64,000 bases of DNA from Thermocaproicibacter melissae. GTDB taxonomy: Bacteria > Bacillota > Clostridia > Oscillospirales > Acutalibacteraceae. Both the position numbers and the translations under genes were made by a program. Each line of letters opens with the position of its first letter. Within the stretch, counting starts at the first letter, position 1. The stretch spans positions 1,678,001 through 1,742,000 of the forward strand of contig NZ_CP101827.1 of the NCBI RefSeq assembly GCF_024498295.1. The letters are read 5' to 3'. A model generated the notes under the pieces. That model made no database searches. It was given only the letters and a program-made list of their open reading frames with translations, and was not told the origin of the DNA. This document shows, piece after piece, positions 37,278-46,514 of the stretch.

Positions 37278-38288
37278 ATGAGTTCAAAAAGAGGAATCCT
37301 GCTCCTTTGTCTAATATTTTTTCTCTGTATGACACTGATTCCGCTCGCCGGACTCGGCGGAAGTTCCGGCTCCGCCTCCGGCGGAGGCTTCGGCAGCAAA
37401 AACGGCAGTAACTCTTCCGGCACATCTGTCAGCCTGCCGCCTTCCACAAAGCAATTCCGAATCCGAGATACGGCAACGGGCAATATCATAACCGTTGACG
37501 ACAACGCTTTTGTGCGCGGTGCGATTGCGGCGGAAATGTCGCCCGAAGCGCCGCAGGAAGCGTTGAAAGCGCAGGCGGTTGCGGCTTACACCTATTACAG
37601 CAGAATCCGCCAGATAAGAAGAGCGCAATCCGGAAATTCGTACGACTTTGACGCCTGCCCCTCGGAGTGGAGCGTCTATGTAACAGACAGCGAGATGCAG
37701 AAGCGCTGGGGAAATTCCTATCCAAAATACTCGGATTCCCTCAACAAGGCGGCCAGTGCGGTTCTGGGGCAGGTGTTAGAGTACAACGGTGCCCTGATTG
37801 ACGCAACCTACTTTGCCATTTCATCGGGAAACACAGAAAATTCTGCGGATGTCTGGGGGACACAGTACCCCTATCTCGTCTCCGTTGCAAGCCCGTGGGA
37901 CGCCTTTGCGGGAGGATACCAGTCTTCGGCCGCTTTTTCGGACAGCGAGTTCGTTGAACGCGTGAAAAAAGTGTGTCCCTCTGCAAACTTAACCGGCGAC
38001 GCGGGAAGCTGGGTCAGCTCACCGGTGTGTTCTGCGGCGGGCACCGTGAAAACGATTCAAATCGGCGGACAAAACCTGACCGGCATGCAAGTGCGGCAGG
38101 CCTTCGGTCTGCGCTCCGCCGTCTTTACGATAACCCATAGCAACGGACAGTTTACCTTTACGGTAAAAGGGTACGGCCACGGCGTGGGAATGAGCCAAAC
38201 CGGCGCCGAGGCAATGGCACGTGAGGGGGCAACCTATCGAGAGATTCTCAGCTGGTATTACCCGGGTACAGAAATCCGCACTTTATAA
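37278..38288 (+). CDS. spoIID: SpoIID/LytB-domain protein (stage II sporulation protein D-like)
   Basis: A 336-residue protein with an N-terminal membrane anchor/signal (residues ~6-24, KRGILLLCLIFFLCMTLI), a Gly/Ser-rich linker, then a SpoIID domain: FVRGAIAAEMSPEAPQEALKAQAVAA with the catalytic-type glutamate in AAEM, SSGNTENSADVWG and the C-terminal GYGHGVGMSQTGAEAMA. SpoIID is a lytic transglycosylase that cleaves peptidoglycan glycan strands during engulfment in sporulation; other family members modify vegetative wall. ATG at 37278 follows GGAGGG at 8 nt. SpoIIP, SpoIIM and SpoIIQ are not adjacent, so this could be a paralogue. Confidence 0.85.
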   Translation: MSSKRGILLLCLIFFLCMTLIPLAGLGGSSGSASGGGFGSKNGSNSSGTSVSLPPSTKQFRIRDTATGNIITVDDNAFVRGAIAAEMSPEAPQEALKAQAVAAYTYYSRIRQIRRAQSGNSYDFDACPSEWSVYVTDSEMQKRWGNSYPKYSDSLNKAASAVLGQVLEYNGALIDATYFAISSGNTENSADVWGTQYPYLVSVASPWDAFAGGYQSSAAFSDSEFVERVKKVCPSANLTGDAGSWVSSPVCSAAGTVKTIQIGGQNLTGMQVRQAFGLRSAVFTITHSNGQFTFTVKGYGHGVGMSQTGAEAMAREGATYREILSWYYPGTEIRTL

Positions 38289-38297
38289 CAATCAATT

Positions 38298-38334
38298 AGG
38301 CGGAAACAGTTCTGAAAACTGTTTCCGCCTTTCC
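38298..38334 (+). terminator. Bidirectional terminator between spoIID-like and MORN genes
   Basis: Stem AGGCGGAAACAGTT/AACTGTTTCCGCCT with a short CTGA loop and TTCC. Confidence 0.75.
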
Positions 38335-38346
38335 TGTCTATTGCTG

Positions 38347-39783
38347 TTATAAGTCCTGCGAGGCTTCGGCAGGCATTTCACCGCAGAAAACATCGTTCTG
38401 CCAGATGCCGCTGCGCACGATTTTTCCGTTCCGGTATTCCGTACCGTAACCGTGCCTGCGGCCGTTTTTCCATCCGCCTGTGTAAGACAGGTTTCCGAAA
38501 AGATCAAATTCGCTGCCGATTCCGGTTGCATTCCCGTCTTTCCAGTTTCCCACAAAGATTGACCCGTCTTTGGCCCCGAACGCCACGCCGAGTCCGTTTC
38601 TCAGGTTACGCTTCCATTCTCCTGCATAACACAGCTTCCCCGATTTGTAGTAATATACTCCAAAGCCATCCCGCATATCGTTTCGGTATTCGCCTTCATA
38701 TGCCGTACGTCCGTCAGGCGTAGCCGTTCTGCCACGGCCCTCGCGCAAGCCATTGATGAGCTTGCCGAAATACAAGTAGCTTTCCATGCTGCTCACGACA
38801 ATGCGTTTTGCGGGGATTAAGGCATCCTTCTCCGGTTCCGGCTCATTTTGCTTCGGGGTTTCCTTCGCATTTGCGGTGCGGCGCGATGCCGAAGGTTCTA
38901 AACCGCCCCGAATTCCGCCGGAAAGGCCTTTAGCCGCAACGGCATAGCGTGCCGGTCTTTTGGACGAAACCGAAGACCTTTTGGACGGAACCGAAAACAC
39001 TTCATGGTCAGCGGCATACTCGTTCCGGTTCTCCGCCTGCGGTAAAATCTTCTGCTCCGCTTCGGGAACCGCTGTTTTCTGCGGAACAGGCGGCTTTGTT
39101 TTGCGGGAATACACCTGCACCACCGCATTGGGAATGACCTCAAAATCAAGAGTCTCCTCCGCCTGCTCCCCAAGAGCGATTCCGTCTTCGGCTGCTGCCT
39201 TGCTGCGCAGTTCAAGCCGTTTGGCACATTCCTCCGGCGTACAGAAGCAAAAACTTCCGGCATCCGTCTGCGCTACAACAACCGGCTCGCCGGCAATTTC
39301 ATTGACATAACTCTGTTCCGCTGTTCCAGGCTCCCACGGACACGGAACAAGCAACTGTTCCTCCGTTTCGCCGTTTTTCCGAAAGGCTATCCCATCCGTA
39401 CAGCGCCGCAGCACAACCGTAGGACTTTTGGGGTCGCCGTCATAGTATGTCGTGCGCTGCCAGCGAAGGTCGCTGTCAAATTCCGTGGAAGAAAGCAGAT
39501 TCCCCGCCATGTCATGGGATACCATGCAGAACCTTCCTCCAGAAATCGAAAAAGCCTCCTGCAGCGTAACACCCTTGCAGGTCTTTTTCCACCGAAACCG
39601 TTTCGGCGAAAGTCGGTAACGAATATGTACTTCCTGCCCGTTTTCAATTTTTCGGACATGGCCTGATGCAGAGCCGCTGGAGAAAAAGACGCGGCGCGCT
39701 TCTTCCAAAACGGAAGCACCGTCACCTTCTGTATCGAAAGGGCGGTATTTCACGGAATAGTATTCGTTGATTTTCTCCGGCAT
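38347..39783 (-). CDS. MORN-repeat protein
   Basis: About 478 residues starting MPEKINEYYSVKYRPFDTEG. Residues ~1-230 form an unrecognised beta-rich domain, ~230-365 a basic and proline-rich linker, and the last ~110 residues carry about five MORN repeats (for example YEGEYRNDMRDGFGVYYYKSG, YAGEWKRNLRNGLGV, YTGGWKNGRRHGYGTEY). MORN repeats usually mediate protein or lipid contact; the function here is unknown. ATG at 39783 has AGGAGGAG; the frame is open further upstream but a promoter (39844-39872) lies inside that extension, which supports the shorter form. Confidence 0.8.
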   Translation of the reverse strand: MPEKINEYYSVKYRPFDTEGDGASVLEEARRVFFSSGSASGHVRKIENGQEVHIRYRLSPKRFRWKKTCKGVTLQEAFSISGGRFCMVSHDMAGNLLSSTEFDSDLRWQRTTYYDGDPKSPTVVLRRCTDGIAFRKNGETEEQLLVPCPWEPGTAEQSYVNEIAGEPVVVAQTDAGSFCFCTPEECAKRLELRSKAAAEDGIALGEQAEETLDFEVIPNAVVQVYSRKTKPPVPQKTAVPEAEQKILPQAENRNEYAADHEVFSVPSKRSSVSSKRPARYAVAAKGLSGGIRGGLEPSASRRTANAKETPKQNEPEPEKDALIPAKRIVVSSMESYLYFGKLINGLREGRGRTATPDGRTAYEGEYRNDMRDGFGVYYYKSGKLCYAGEWKRNLRNGLGVAFGAKDGSIFVGNWKDGNATGIGSEFDLFGNLSYTGGWKNGRRHGYGTEYRNGKIVRSGIWQNDVFCGEMPAEASQDL

Positions 39784-39843
39784 AAAGCTCCTCCTGTTAC
39801 CCCGGAGCATCTCTTTCCTAATTATGTACCCCAGGTTTGACTG

Positions 39844-39872
39844 ATTATATTGGATTTCCGATGGAATTGCAA
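39844..39872 (-). promoter_or_regulatory. Promoter of the MORN-repeat gene
   Basis: TTGCAA (39872-39867) and TATAAT (39849-39844), 17-bp spacer, minus strand. Confidence 0.7.
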
Positions 39873-40124
39873 GATGTTCTGCGGAAATATAGTTGAGCAT
39901 CACCCCGCCGGAAAGCACAAACGTGCGTTCGCCGCTCTCTGCGGGAATACGCATATCGCTCTCCTCCGCGCGAAGTCTGTCTTTATTATATTACTTCCGA
40001 GATGTTTTTCAACCAATTTTTGTAAATTAACGGTTTTTATGATAAACTTCGTAACCAACAGATTACACGACATGGCGGTAATCATTTTCCATTGACTTTG
40101 CATCTTTATGGGATTGCGCAGAAA

Positions 40125-40133
40125 TGCTATAAT
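40125..40133 (+). promoter_or_regulatory. Extended -10 promoter of the DUF6483 gene
   Basis: TGCTATAAT with a weak -35 (TTTATG at 17 bp). Confidence 0.55.
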
Positions 40134-40174
40134 GGCTTTGCCAACAATATGCCTGAAAGAAAAGAGGAACGCCC

Positions 40175-40552
40175 ATGTTTTATGAAAACGATTGGGTTAT
40201 GCGGCAGATTAACATGCTCGTGCAGTTTGCTGCCCGCGTGATTTTCCATAAAGACACCGTCGAGTATGATATTAAGGATGAAACCAACCTCACCGATACG
40301 GATGACCTGTACCTGAAAATACAAAAACTGCTACAGGAAGGGAAAATCTGCAAAGCGGAAGATTTGCTCTTTGAAAATCGGAGCGACACGGAGGCGTACC
40401 TGACCCTTGCGCTCGACTTCTACCAAAAGCTCTCAAAAATGAGTGATGAAGAACTGGAGCAACACAATTTCTCAAGGCAGGAAATTTACGACGGCCTGAA
40501 AGAAGTTCTTTTCCGCTTCAAGGGAATGCCGGAGCTTCCGGTAGAGCTTTAA
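40175..40552 (+). CDS. DUF6483-family protein
   Basis: A 125-residue mostly helical, acidic protein: ENDWVMRQINMLVQFAARVIF at the start, a TPR-like central LLQEGKICKAEDLLFENRSDTEAYLTLALDFYQKL (residues ~47-81) and LPVEL at the end. This is the layout of the clostridial DUF6483 family; no function is known. ATG at 40175 follows AGAGGAA. A single-gene unit. Confidence 0.75.
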   Translation: MFYENDWVMRQINMLVQFAARVIFHKDTVEYDIKDETNLTDTDDLYLKIQKLLQEGKICKAEDLLFENRSDTEAYLTLALDFYQKLSKMSDEELEQHNFSRQEIYDGLKEVLFRFKGMPELPVEL

Positions 40553-40573
40553 GCACTGTAATTTACCCCGAAG

Positions 40574-40612
40574 AAAAGCCATTCGGAAGGAATTCCTTCC
40601 GAATGGCTTTTT
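40574..40612 (+). terminator. Bidirectional terminator after DUF6483
   Basis: A 17-bp perfect stem (AAAAGCCATTCGGAAGG and complement) with an AATT loop and T5; also placed to end the MFS gene on the minus strand. Confidence 0.9.
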
Positions 40613-40688
40613 GCGTTCTGTGCTGTAACCCCCATCACTGTGAGCGGCAGGGGCATATACTCCGGAATATTTGTCAAGGGCTTCAAAA

Positions 40689-41912
40689 TTACGCTGCACG
40701 GTCTGAAATTCTCTTTACGGTTTTGACTGCTGAAACTCCCAAGGCACACCCCGCAGTTGCAACAAGCACTCCGACCCGAAGCATTATGCCGACGCTGAAG
40801 TTGTCAAGCAGCCAGCCTCCCAGAATACTGGCGAGAACGCTGCCGCAAGTTGACGCACTCGTCAGTGCGGCTTGACCTGTTGCAAGCCTCTCTTTCGGAA
40901 TGACCTCGTTGGCATAATAAACAGAGGACGGTATGAACAGGGCGTATCCGCCGAACTGCAGGCACTGAACCAGATACAGTGCGCCGACGCTCGGTGCAAG
41001 CATGGTGGCGGCTGCCTTGCACACAAAAACAGCGAATGAAACCCGCAGCAGCGTGCTGCTGCGGAATTTCGTCACCAAGAAAGTAAACAGCGCCATCGCA
41101 GGCAGCTCAACTGCTGCGGAAATTCCGTTGGAGATACCCACACTGTCGGCAGAACCGCCAACGTTTTTCATAATCTGAATCAGATAATTGCTGATCATAT
41201 TCTGCGCACAGAAAACAAGGACAACCGCCGCAAGAAGCAAAATAAACCGGACATCAAGCTTTCTGCGCACTTTTACCTTTGCCCCGCCGTCTTCTTTACT
41301 GGAACCGAATCTGCGGGATGTGTTGACGGAAGGCTGATTTTCCGGAAGCGGAAATTTTGCGACAGCAAGAGCAAGGATTAGGTAAAACACTACCGAAAAC
41401 AGTGGAAGGGCATCGGACTTTGCGATGCGTAGAAAAAGGCCGAGTGCGATAGACACGACCGCATACGCCAACGAGCCGGTTCCCCGCGAAAGCCCGAAAT
41501 TTATCTTAGCGCCGTAGTTCATGACGCGAACGCCGAGTGCGTTGATCAGCGGCTGCAAGGAGTAGGAAAGTCCCTGTTCCAAAACGTAAAGGATTGCCGG
41601 TACCACAGGGATATCAGAACAAAAAAAGCGGCCGACCGCAAGCAGAACACACATACCCGTTATCAGCAGAATCAGCTGCTTCATGGATACTCGGGCAGAT
41701 CGGTCGGCAAAAGATGCTGCCATCGGCTGCATCAGCACCGCCAAAATACTTGCCGCTGCAAGAACTATGCCAACCTGACTGTTGGTATATCCTTTTGAGA
41801 GAAAAAAAACTGCTCCGAATGCAAAACTGCTGCATACTGCCGGCCAGTAGGATATGTGTATAAAAGCATATCTGCTTGTGTAGCCTAAGCCTGCAGAAAA
41901 AAATCTGCGGAT
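40689..41912 (-). CDS. MFS transporter (MFS_1-like), start codon uncertain
   Basis: About 407 residues with ~12 hydrophobic segments. The first is AFIHISYWPAVCSSFAFGAVFFL; the loop TNSQVGIVLAAASILAVLMQPMAASFADRS is typical of the sugar-type MFS_1-like family. The second half begins after a basic linker (SSKEDGGAKVKVRRKLDVR). The substrate is unknown. The frame is open up to an in-frame TAA at 41939-41937, but no ATG, GTG or TTG occurs until 41744, inside the second helix. An ATC at 41912 follows AGAAGGGG by 5 nt and is the best initiator; otherwise the gene is damaged. See findings. Confidence 0.65.
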   Translation of the reverse strand: MRRFFSAGLGYTSRYAFIHISYWPAVCSSFAFGAVFFLSKGYTNSQVGIVLAAASILAVLMQPMAASFADRSARVSMKQLILLITGMCVLLAVGRFFCSDIPVVPAILYVLEQGLSYSLQPLINALGVRVMNYGAKINFGLSRGTGSLAYAVVSIALGLFLRIAKSDALPLFSVVFYLILALAVAKFPLPENQPSVNTSRRFGSSKEDGGAKVKVRRKLDVRFILLLAAVVLVFCAQNMISNYLIQIMKNVGGSADSVGISNGISAAVELPAMALFTFLVTKFRSSTLLRVSFAVFVCKAAATMLAPSVGALYLVQCLQFGGYALFIPSSVYYANEVIPKERLATGQAALTSASTCGSVLASILGGWLLDNFSVGIMLRVGVLVATAGCALGVSAVKTVKRISDRAA

Positions 41913-42001
41913 GGGAACCCCTTCTTTCTCCGTCTCTTAGTCGAACGAATTGTAGAATTTCATTTTGCTCGAAAGTGCTGGAATTATGCCCGGTAAACCG
42001 C

Positions 42002-42034
42002 CGGAAAGCCGAAAGATAAACTTTCGGCTTTCCG
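42002..42034 (-). terminator. Hairpin after araD
   Basis: A 14-bp perfect stem (CGGAAAGCCGAAAG and complement) with a 5-nt loop, right after the araD stop. It lacks a long T-run, so termination may be partial. Confidence 0.55.
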
Positions 42035-42050
42035 AAATGAGGAATAAAAA

Positions 42051-42749
42051 TCAGCGTGTATTCTGGCCGTAATAAGCATTTGCACCGTGTTTGCGGAGAA
42101 AATGCTTATCGAGAAGGGTACTCTGCATGGAAGCTACGGGCGCCGCCGAAATCGCTTCGGTGTGCCAAGCCATCATCGCGACTTCTTCCAAAACAGCTGC
42201 GTGATAAACAGCCTCATCACAGTCTTTTCCCCATGTAAACGGGCCATGCGATTTCACCAAAACGGCGGGAATGTCCTCCGGATTCTTCCCTTGGAACGTC
42301 TCCACAATAACGGAACCGGTTTCCTTTTCATATTCCCCTTTGATTTCTGCATCGGTCATGGCACGGGTGCAGGGAATCTCGCCGTAGAAATAATCGGCGT
42401 GGGTCGTTCCATAGGCCGGAATCGGACGGCCCGACTGCGCCCAGATGGTCGCCCAGCGGGAATGTGTATGCACCACGCCGCCGATTGTCGGGAAATGCTT
42501 ATACAGTTCACAATGCGTAGGGGTATCGGACGAAGGATTCAGACGCCCCTCTACCTTATTTCCGTTCAAATCTACGACAACCATGTCGTCCGGTGTCAGC
42601 TCTTCATACGGAACACCGGAGGGCTTTATGACGAAAAGGCCCTTTTCACGGTCGATTCCCGAAACATTGCCCCATGTGAACACTACAAGACCGAGCTTCG
42701 GAAGCTGCAGGTTCGCTTTGCAGACCTGCTCTTTCAATTTTTCAAGCAT
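42051..42749 (-). CDS. araD: L-ribulose-5-phosphate 4-epimerase
   Basis: A 232-residue class II aldolase-fold enzyme converting L-ribulose 5-phosphate to D-xylulose 5-phosphate. It has [52 protein letters not shown] (zinc histidines, residues ~75-107), and [10 protein letters not shown]. Length and motifs are normal. It follows araB by ~50 bases on the same strand. Confidence 0.96.
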   Translation of the reverse strand: MLEKLKEQVCKANLQLPKLGLVVFTWGNVSGIDREKGLFVIKPSGVPYEELTPDDMVVVDLNGNKVEGRLNPSSDTPTHCELYKHFPTIGGVVHTHSRWATIWAQSGRPIPAYGTTHADYFYGEIPCTRAMTDAEIKGEYEKETGSVIVETFQGKNPEDIPAVLVKSHGPFTWGKDCDEAVYHAAVLEEVAMMAWHTEAISAAPVASMQSTLLDKHFLRKHGANAYYGQNTR

Positions 42750-42800
42750 AATTATATTCCCTCCAGAAATCGCGTTTCTTCAGCCTTTGAATTATGAAAA

Positions 42801-44474
42801 TTATTTTCCCAACAGAGTATTCTTCTTTATGGCCTTCAAACGCTTCATCACGTCGTTTTCGCCGCGGCCGAAATAGTCGTGCAGCGTGCGGTACTCGGCG
42901 AAGAGTTTGTCGTAAACCGCGACATTTTCTGGAATCGGTTTGTAGACAGTGTCTTTGATTTTGCCCATGTTGCGCGCGGCTTCAAAAATGGAGTCATAGC
43001 CGCCGGCTTTTTCCCCTGCCGCAACGGAGGCAAAGATGGCAGAACCGAGGGCCGGGCCCTGTGCGGAGCCTGCAATCTTGACCGGCATATTAATGACATC
43101 CGCGTAAATCTGCATGGTCATCGGGTCTTTCTGTGAAATGCCGCCCGAAGCGAAGAATTCTTCCACCGGAACGCCGTGTTCACGGTAGTTCTCAATAATC
43201 ATGCGGGTGCCGTAGGCTGTGGCTTCAATCAGGGCGCGGTAAATTTCTTCCGGCTTTGTAAGGAGGGTCATGCCGAGCATCATACCCGTCAGGTCAACGT
43301 CCACGAGGACGGAACGGTTGCCGTTCCACCAGTCCAGTGCAAGCAGTCCGCTTTGGCCGGGCTTCTGCTTCTCCGCCTTCTCGCGCAGGAATTTGTGAAT
43401 ATTCTTCCCCTGCTTCTTTGCTTCTTCATAGTAAGATGCCGGCAGGCAGTTCTCAATAAACCATGCAAAATGGTCTCCGACGCAGGACTGGCCTGCCTCG
43501 TAGCCGAAATATCCGGGCATGACACCATCAGCGACGACGCCGCACATTCCCGGCACTTGATGTTCTTCCGTGCCCATCATGATGTGGCAGGTAGAGGTTC
43601 CCATAATGGCGAGCATTTTGCCCGGGCCGTCAATGCCGACAGCCGGCACGCAGACATGAGCGTCGACATTGCCGATTGCGACAGCAGTACCCGGCAGCAG
43701 GCCGGTCAGTTTTGCAGCTTCCGGAGTAATTTCTCCGGCCTTTTGACCGAGCGGTGTGATGGTGCGGGAGAACTTTTCATCTATGACATGCTCCAGCCGC
43801 GGGTCGAGCGCCTTGAAAAAGTCATCGGACGGATAGCCAGTGCTCTTGTTCCACATTGCCTTGTAGCCCGCCGTGCAGGAGTTGCGTGTTTCACGGCCGC
43901 AAAGCTGCCAGATAATCCAGTCCGCCGCTTCGATATAGCGGTCCATGGCATTGTAAATTTCGGGGTCTTCGTCAAGGAGCTGCCAAATCTTCGGAATGGC
44001 CCACTCGGAAGAAATCTTTCCACCGTAGTTATCCAGCCACTTCTCGCCGCGTTCGGCGGCAATCTCATTCAGGCGGTTTGCCTTATCCTGTGCGGCGTGG
44101 TGCTTCCAGAGCTTCACATAAGCATGCGGGCGGTTCTTAAACTCCGGCAGGAAGCACAGCGGTGTGCCGTCCTTTTTGACCGGAAGGATTGTGCAAGCCG
44201 TAAAATCGGTGCCGATTCCGATGATATCAGCCGGCGATACTCCGGATTCTTTGATGACCTGCGGAACTGCATGCGCAAGCACATCGAGGTAATCCTGCGG
44301 GTCTTGCAAAGCCCAGTCCGGTCCAAGCGGCGTGCCATCCGGCAAAGCCGTGTCCATTACTCCATGTGGGTATTCATAAACCGCAGAAGCAATCTCCTCC
44401 CCTGTGCGTGCATCAGCCAGAAGCGCGCGGCCGGAAAGGGTGCCGTAATCTACGCCAATAACATATTTCGCCAT
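42801..44474 (-). CDS. araB: Ribulokinase
   Basis: A 557-residue FGGY-family kinase phosphorylating L-ribulose with [16 protein letters not shown] begins the ASKHA fold; [35 protein letters not shown] and the C-terminal [21 protein letters not shown] (residues ~440-460) are FGGY/AraB landmarks. araBD together with GH51 arabinofuranosidase serve arabinose use. araA (isomerase) is not in the window. Its promoter overlaps an inverted-repeat operator (44563-44589). Confidence 0.96.
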   Translation of the reverse strand: MAKYVIGVDYGTLSGRALLADARTGEEIASAVYEYPHGVMDTALPDGTPLGPDWALQDPQDYLDVLAHAVPQVIKESGVSPADIIGIGTDFTACTILPVKKDGTPLCFLPEFKNRPHAYVKLWKHHAAQDKANRLNEIAAERGEKWLDNYGGKISSEWAIPKIWQLLDEDPEIYNAMDRYIEAADWIIWQLCGRETRNSCTAGYKAMWNKSTGYPSDDFFKALDPRLEHVIDEKFSRTITPLGQKAGEITPEAAKLTGLLPGTAVAIGNVDAHVCVPAVGIDGPGKMLAIMGTSTCHIMMGTEEHQVPGMCGVVADGVMPGYFGYEAGQSCVGDHFAWFIENCLPASYYEEAKKQGKNIHKFLREKAEKQKPGQSGLLALDWWNGNRSVLVDVDLTGMMLGMTLLTKPEEIYRALIEATAYGTRMIIENYREHGVPVEEFFASGGISQKDPMTMQIYADVINMPVKIAGSAQGPALGSAIFASVAAGEKAGGYDSIFEAARNMGKIKDTVYKPIPENVAVYDKLFAEYRTLHDYFGRGENDVMKRLKAIKKNTLLGK

Positions 44475-44532
44475 TTTGCTGCCACCATTCCTTTCAATTC
44501 GGCCCGCTGCGGAAACTTGCGGAACCGTAGTT

Positions 44533-44589
44533 CAACATATTCTTATTGATTTAAACTCTAACAATATGTTGCCAAAAAGTCAACATATT
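44533..44589 (-). promoter_or_regulatory. araB promoter with CAACATATT operator repeats
   Basis: TTGACT (44583-44578) and TAGAGT (44560-44555) with a 17-bp spacer on the minus strand. AATATGTTG and CAACATATT at 44563-44571 and 44581-44589 form a palindrome with a 9-nt spacer over the -35, and a third CAACATATT lies at 44533-44541. The layout fits a repressor operator, most simply for the divergent AraR-type regulator. Confidence 0.6.
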
Positions 44590-44619
44590 TTTGTGAATAC
44601 CATAGACCAATTGTCGAAT

Positions 44620-44680
44620 ATTTGTATGGCAATTTGTATACATATCTTTAATATTTGTCTACATCTTTTACAAATTTGTC
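44620..44680 (+). promoter_or_regulatory. Phased ATTTGT boxes upstream of the AraR-type gene
   Basis: ATTTGTA/C occurs at 44620, 44632, 44653 and 44674; the last three are exactly 21 bp apart. The copy at 44632, ATTTGTATACATAT, is nearly palindromic and resembles the ATTTGTAC half-site bound by AraR of Bacillus. A weak -10 (TAGAAT) follows near 44712. Confidence 0.45.
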
Positions 44681-44782
44681 CTTTTCCCTTTTTCCAGCGG
44701 AAATTCTGTGGTAGAATGACAAAAACGGCGGCATGTTTCTGCCGCCTGAATCCGACATTTCACAATTCTGCCGAGGGATATT

Positions 44783-45850
44783 ATGTCACCGAAATACGCA
44801 CAGATTGCCTCGCAGCTCCGCACGGAAATCCGTTCCGGAGTTTACCGCGAGAAAGGCAAGCTCCCCACCGAAAAAGAACTCTCCGAGACATACGGCGTCA
44901 ACCGCCAAACCATCCGGCGCGCACTTTCTTTGCTGGCCCAGGAAGGCTTGATTGAACGCCGCCAAGGAAGCGGTTCGTTCCTCAAAATATCCACCGTTCG
45001 CCGTGGCAACAGCGTTGCGATTCTCACTACTTCCATCAATGACTATATTTTCCCCGCCATTCTGCAGGACGCGCAGAGCACCTTTGCGCAGAACGGCTAT
45101 TCCACCATGCTGTTCTGCACACACAACCAAGTGAATCTTGAGCGGGAAATCCTGACTAGGATTCTCAGCGAATCCGTTTGCGGGCTTCTCGTGGAAGGGA
45201 CAAAGACCGCTTTGCCCAACCCGAACCTCGACCTCTACCAAAAGCTGGAGCAGATGGGGATTCCGGTTGTTTTTCTGCACGGCACCTACGCTGCCCTGCC
45301 GGGAGCAGTGTGCATTTCCGATGACAATTTCCACGGCGGCTACCTTCTGACGAACTACCTGATAAAGAAAGGCCACAAAAAGATTGCAGGCATCTTCAAG
45401 AGCGACGACATTCAAGGCCATGAGCGGTACAACGGTTTCCTTACCGCGTTCCGTGACGCAGGTTTTCCGCTGCCGGATTCCAATGTTCTGTGGTACACAA
45501 CGGAAGAGAAAGACCGTTTTCTAAATCACAAAGCCCTTGCTAAGATGACGGATTTCATCCAGGACATCATCCGTGACTGCACCGCCATAGTCTGCTACAA
45601 CGATGAAATCGCATTTGCCCTCATCGGGCTTTTGCGGGAACAAAACGTCCACATTCCGCAAGACATGGCCGTCGTCAGCTTCGACAACAGCTCATACAGT
45701 GAATTCAGCAGCGTCCGCATCACCTCCCTCGCCCACAGTCCGCAGCACATTGGGAAAATTGCGGCAGAAACTTTGATTCGGATGCTTCGCGGCGAAGAAG
45801 TTCATTCCAAAACGATTCCGTGGACCTTAATGGAGAAAGAAAGCAGCTAA
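44783..45850 (+). CDS. araR: AraR-type transcriptional repressor (GntR DNA-binding, LacI-type sensor)
   Basis: A 355-residue regulator. Residues ~3-68 are a GntR winged helix (YAQIASQLRTEIRSG, LPTEKELSETYGVNRQTIRRAL, LIERRQGSGSFL); residues ~75-350 are a LacI/GalR-type ligand domain (VAILTTSINDYIFPAILQ, GLLVEG, GYLLTNYLIKKGHKKIAGI, AIVCYNDEIAFALI, VVSFDNS). This combination is that of AraR, which releases DNA on binding L-arabinose. It is divergent from araBD, its likely target. ATG at 44783 follows GAGGG. Confidence 0.88.
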   Translation: MSPKYAQIASQLRTEIRSGVYREKGKLPTEKELSETYGVNRQTIRRALSLLAQEGLIERRQGSGSFLKISTVRRGNSVAILTTSINDYIFPAILQDAQSTFAQNGYSTMLFCTHNQVNLEREILTRILSESVCGLLVEGTKTALPNPNLDLYQKLEQMGIPVVFLHGTYAALPGAVCISDDNFHGGYLLTNYLIKKGHKKIAGIFKSDDIQGHERYNGFLTAFRDAGFPLPDSNVLWYTTEEKDRFLNHKALAKMTDFIQDIIRDCTAIVCYNDEIAFALIGLLREQNVHIPQDMAVVSFDNSSYSEFSSVRITSLAHSPQHIGKIAAETLIRMLRGEEVHSKTIPWTLMEKESS

Positions 45851-45866
45851 ATAAAAATAGCTACAC

Positions 45867-45906
45867 AAAAGGGGAACACAGTTTGCAGCTGTGTTCCCCC
45901 TTTTTT
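45867..45906 (+). terminator. Terminator of araR
   Basis: Stem AAGGGGAACACAG/CTGTGTTCCCCCTT with TTTTTT. Confidence 0.9.
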
Positions 45907-45968
45907 GTTGAATGGCCTCCGCGGTCAATAATTCTACTTTTGCATAATATAGTGCGGAGGTGGTTTTT

Positions 45969-46469
45969 GTGTATGTAAAACCGCGATATGAAGGGCTGAA
46001 CGAAATTCTTTCCAAAACCCCGAATGCACAGGCCGTAGTGAACGGGAGTCCCGGCTATGAATCCATTCACAGAATGGTGTTTTTCTATGAAGCGACCGGA
46101 GGGGTTCTTGTAGTCGCTCAGGTACAGGGGCTGCCGCAGAGCAGCGGGCCGTGCCCTTCCGACGTTTTCGGATTCCACATTCATTCTGGTTCGGAGTGCA
46201 CCGGCAATGAGCAGGATCCCTTTGCAAACACGGGCGCCCACTACAACCCGGAGGAATGTCCGCACCCCGCGCACGCAGGAGATCTTCCCCCGCTGTTCGG
46301 CTGCAACGGCTATGCCTTTCTGGCGTTCTTCACCAACCGCTTTACGATTCGAGACATTCTCGGCAAAACAATTTTAATTCACCGAAATCCAGACGATTTC
46401 ACCACACAGCCTGCAGGAAATTCCGGTGCAAAAATCGCCTGCGGCGAAATCACTGCAAACCAAGCATAA
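45969..46469 (+). CDS. Cu/Zn superoxide dismutase-family protein (SodC-like)
   Basis: A 166-residue protein without a signal peptide. GFHIHSG holds two metal histidines, then GAHYNP, PHPAHAGDLP with a bridging-type histidine and the zinc-site histidine/aspartate, and ILIHRNPDDF with the last histidine, as in the SodC fold. Two cysteines (SECTG, GCNGYAF or KIACGEI) could make the usual disulfide. SodC enzymes are normally exported; cytoplasmic SodC-like proteins occur in Clostridia and may bind metal without dismutase activity. GTG at 45969 lies 8 nt behind GGAGG. Confidence 0.8.
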   Translation: MYVKPRYEGLNEILSKTPNAQAVVNGSPGYESIHRMVFFYEATGGVLVVAQVQGLPQSSGPCPSDVFGFHIHSGSECTGNEQDPFANTGAHYNPEECPHPAHAGDLPPLFGCNGYAFLAFFTNRFTIRDILGKTILIHRNPDDFTTQPAGNSGAKIACGEITANQA

Positions 46470-46514
46470 CGCAATCTCCTGCACAGACAGGGTCTTATGA
46501 GCTTCTGAAGCGAA

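Noticed and set aside
43176-44549. A 457-codon open frame on the plus strand
   Set aside because: Antisense to araB, whose protein is unmistakable; no independent support.
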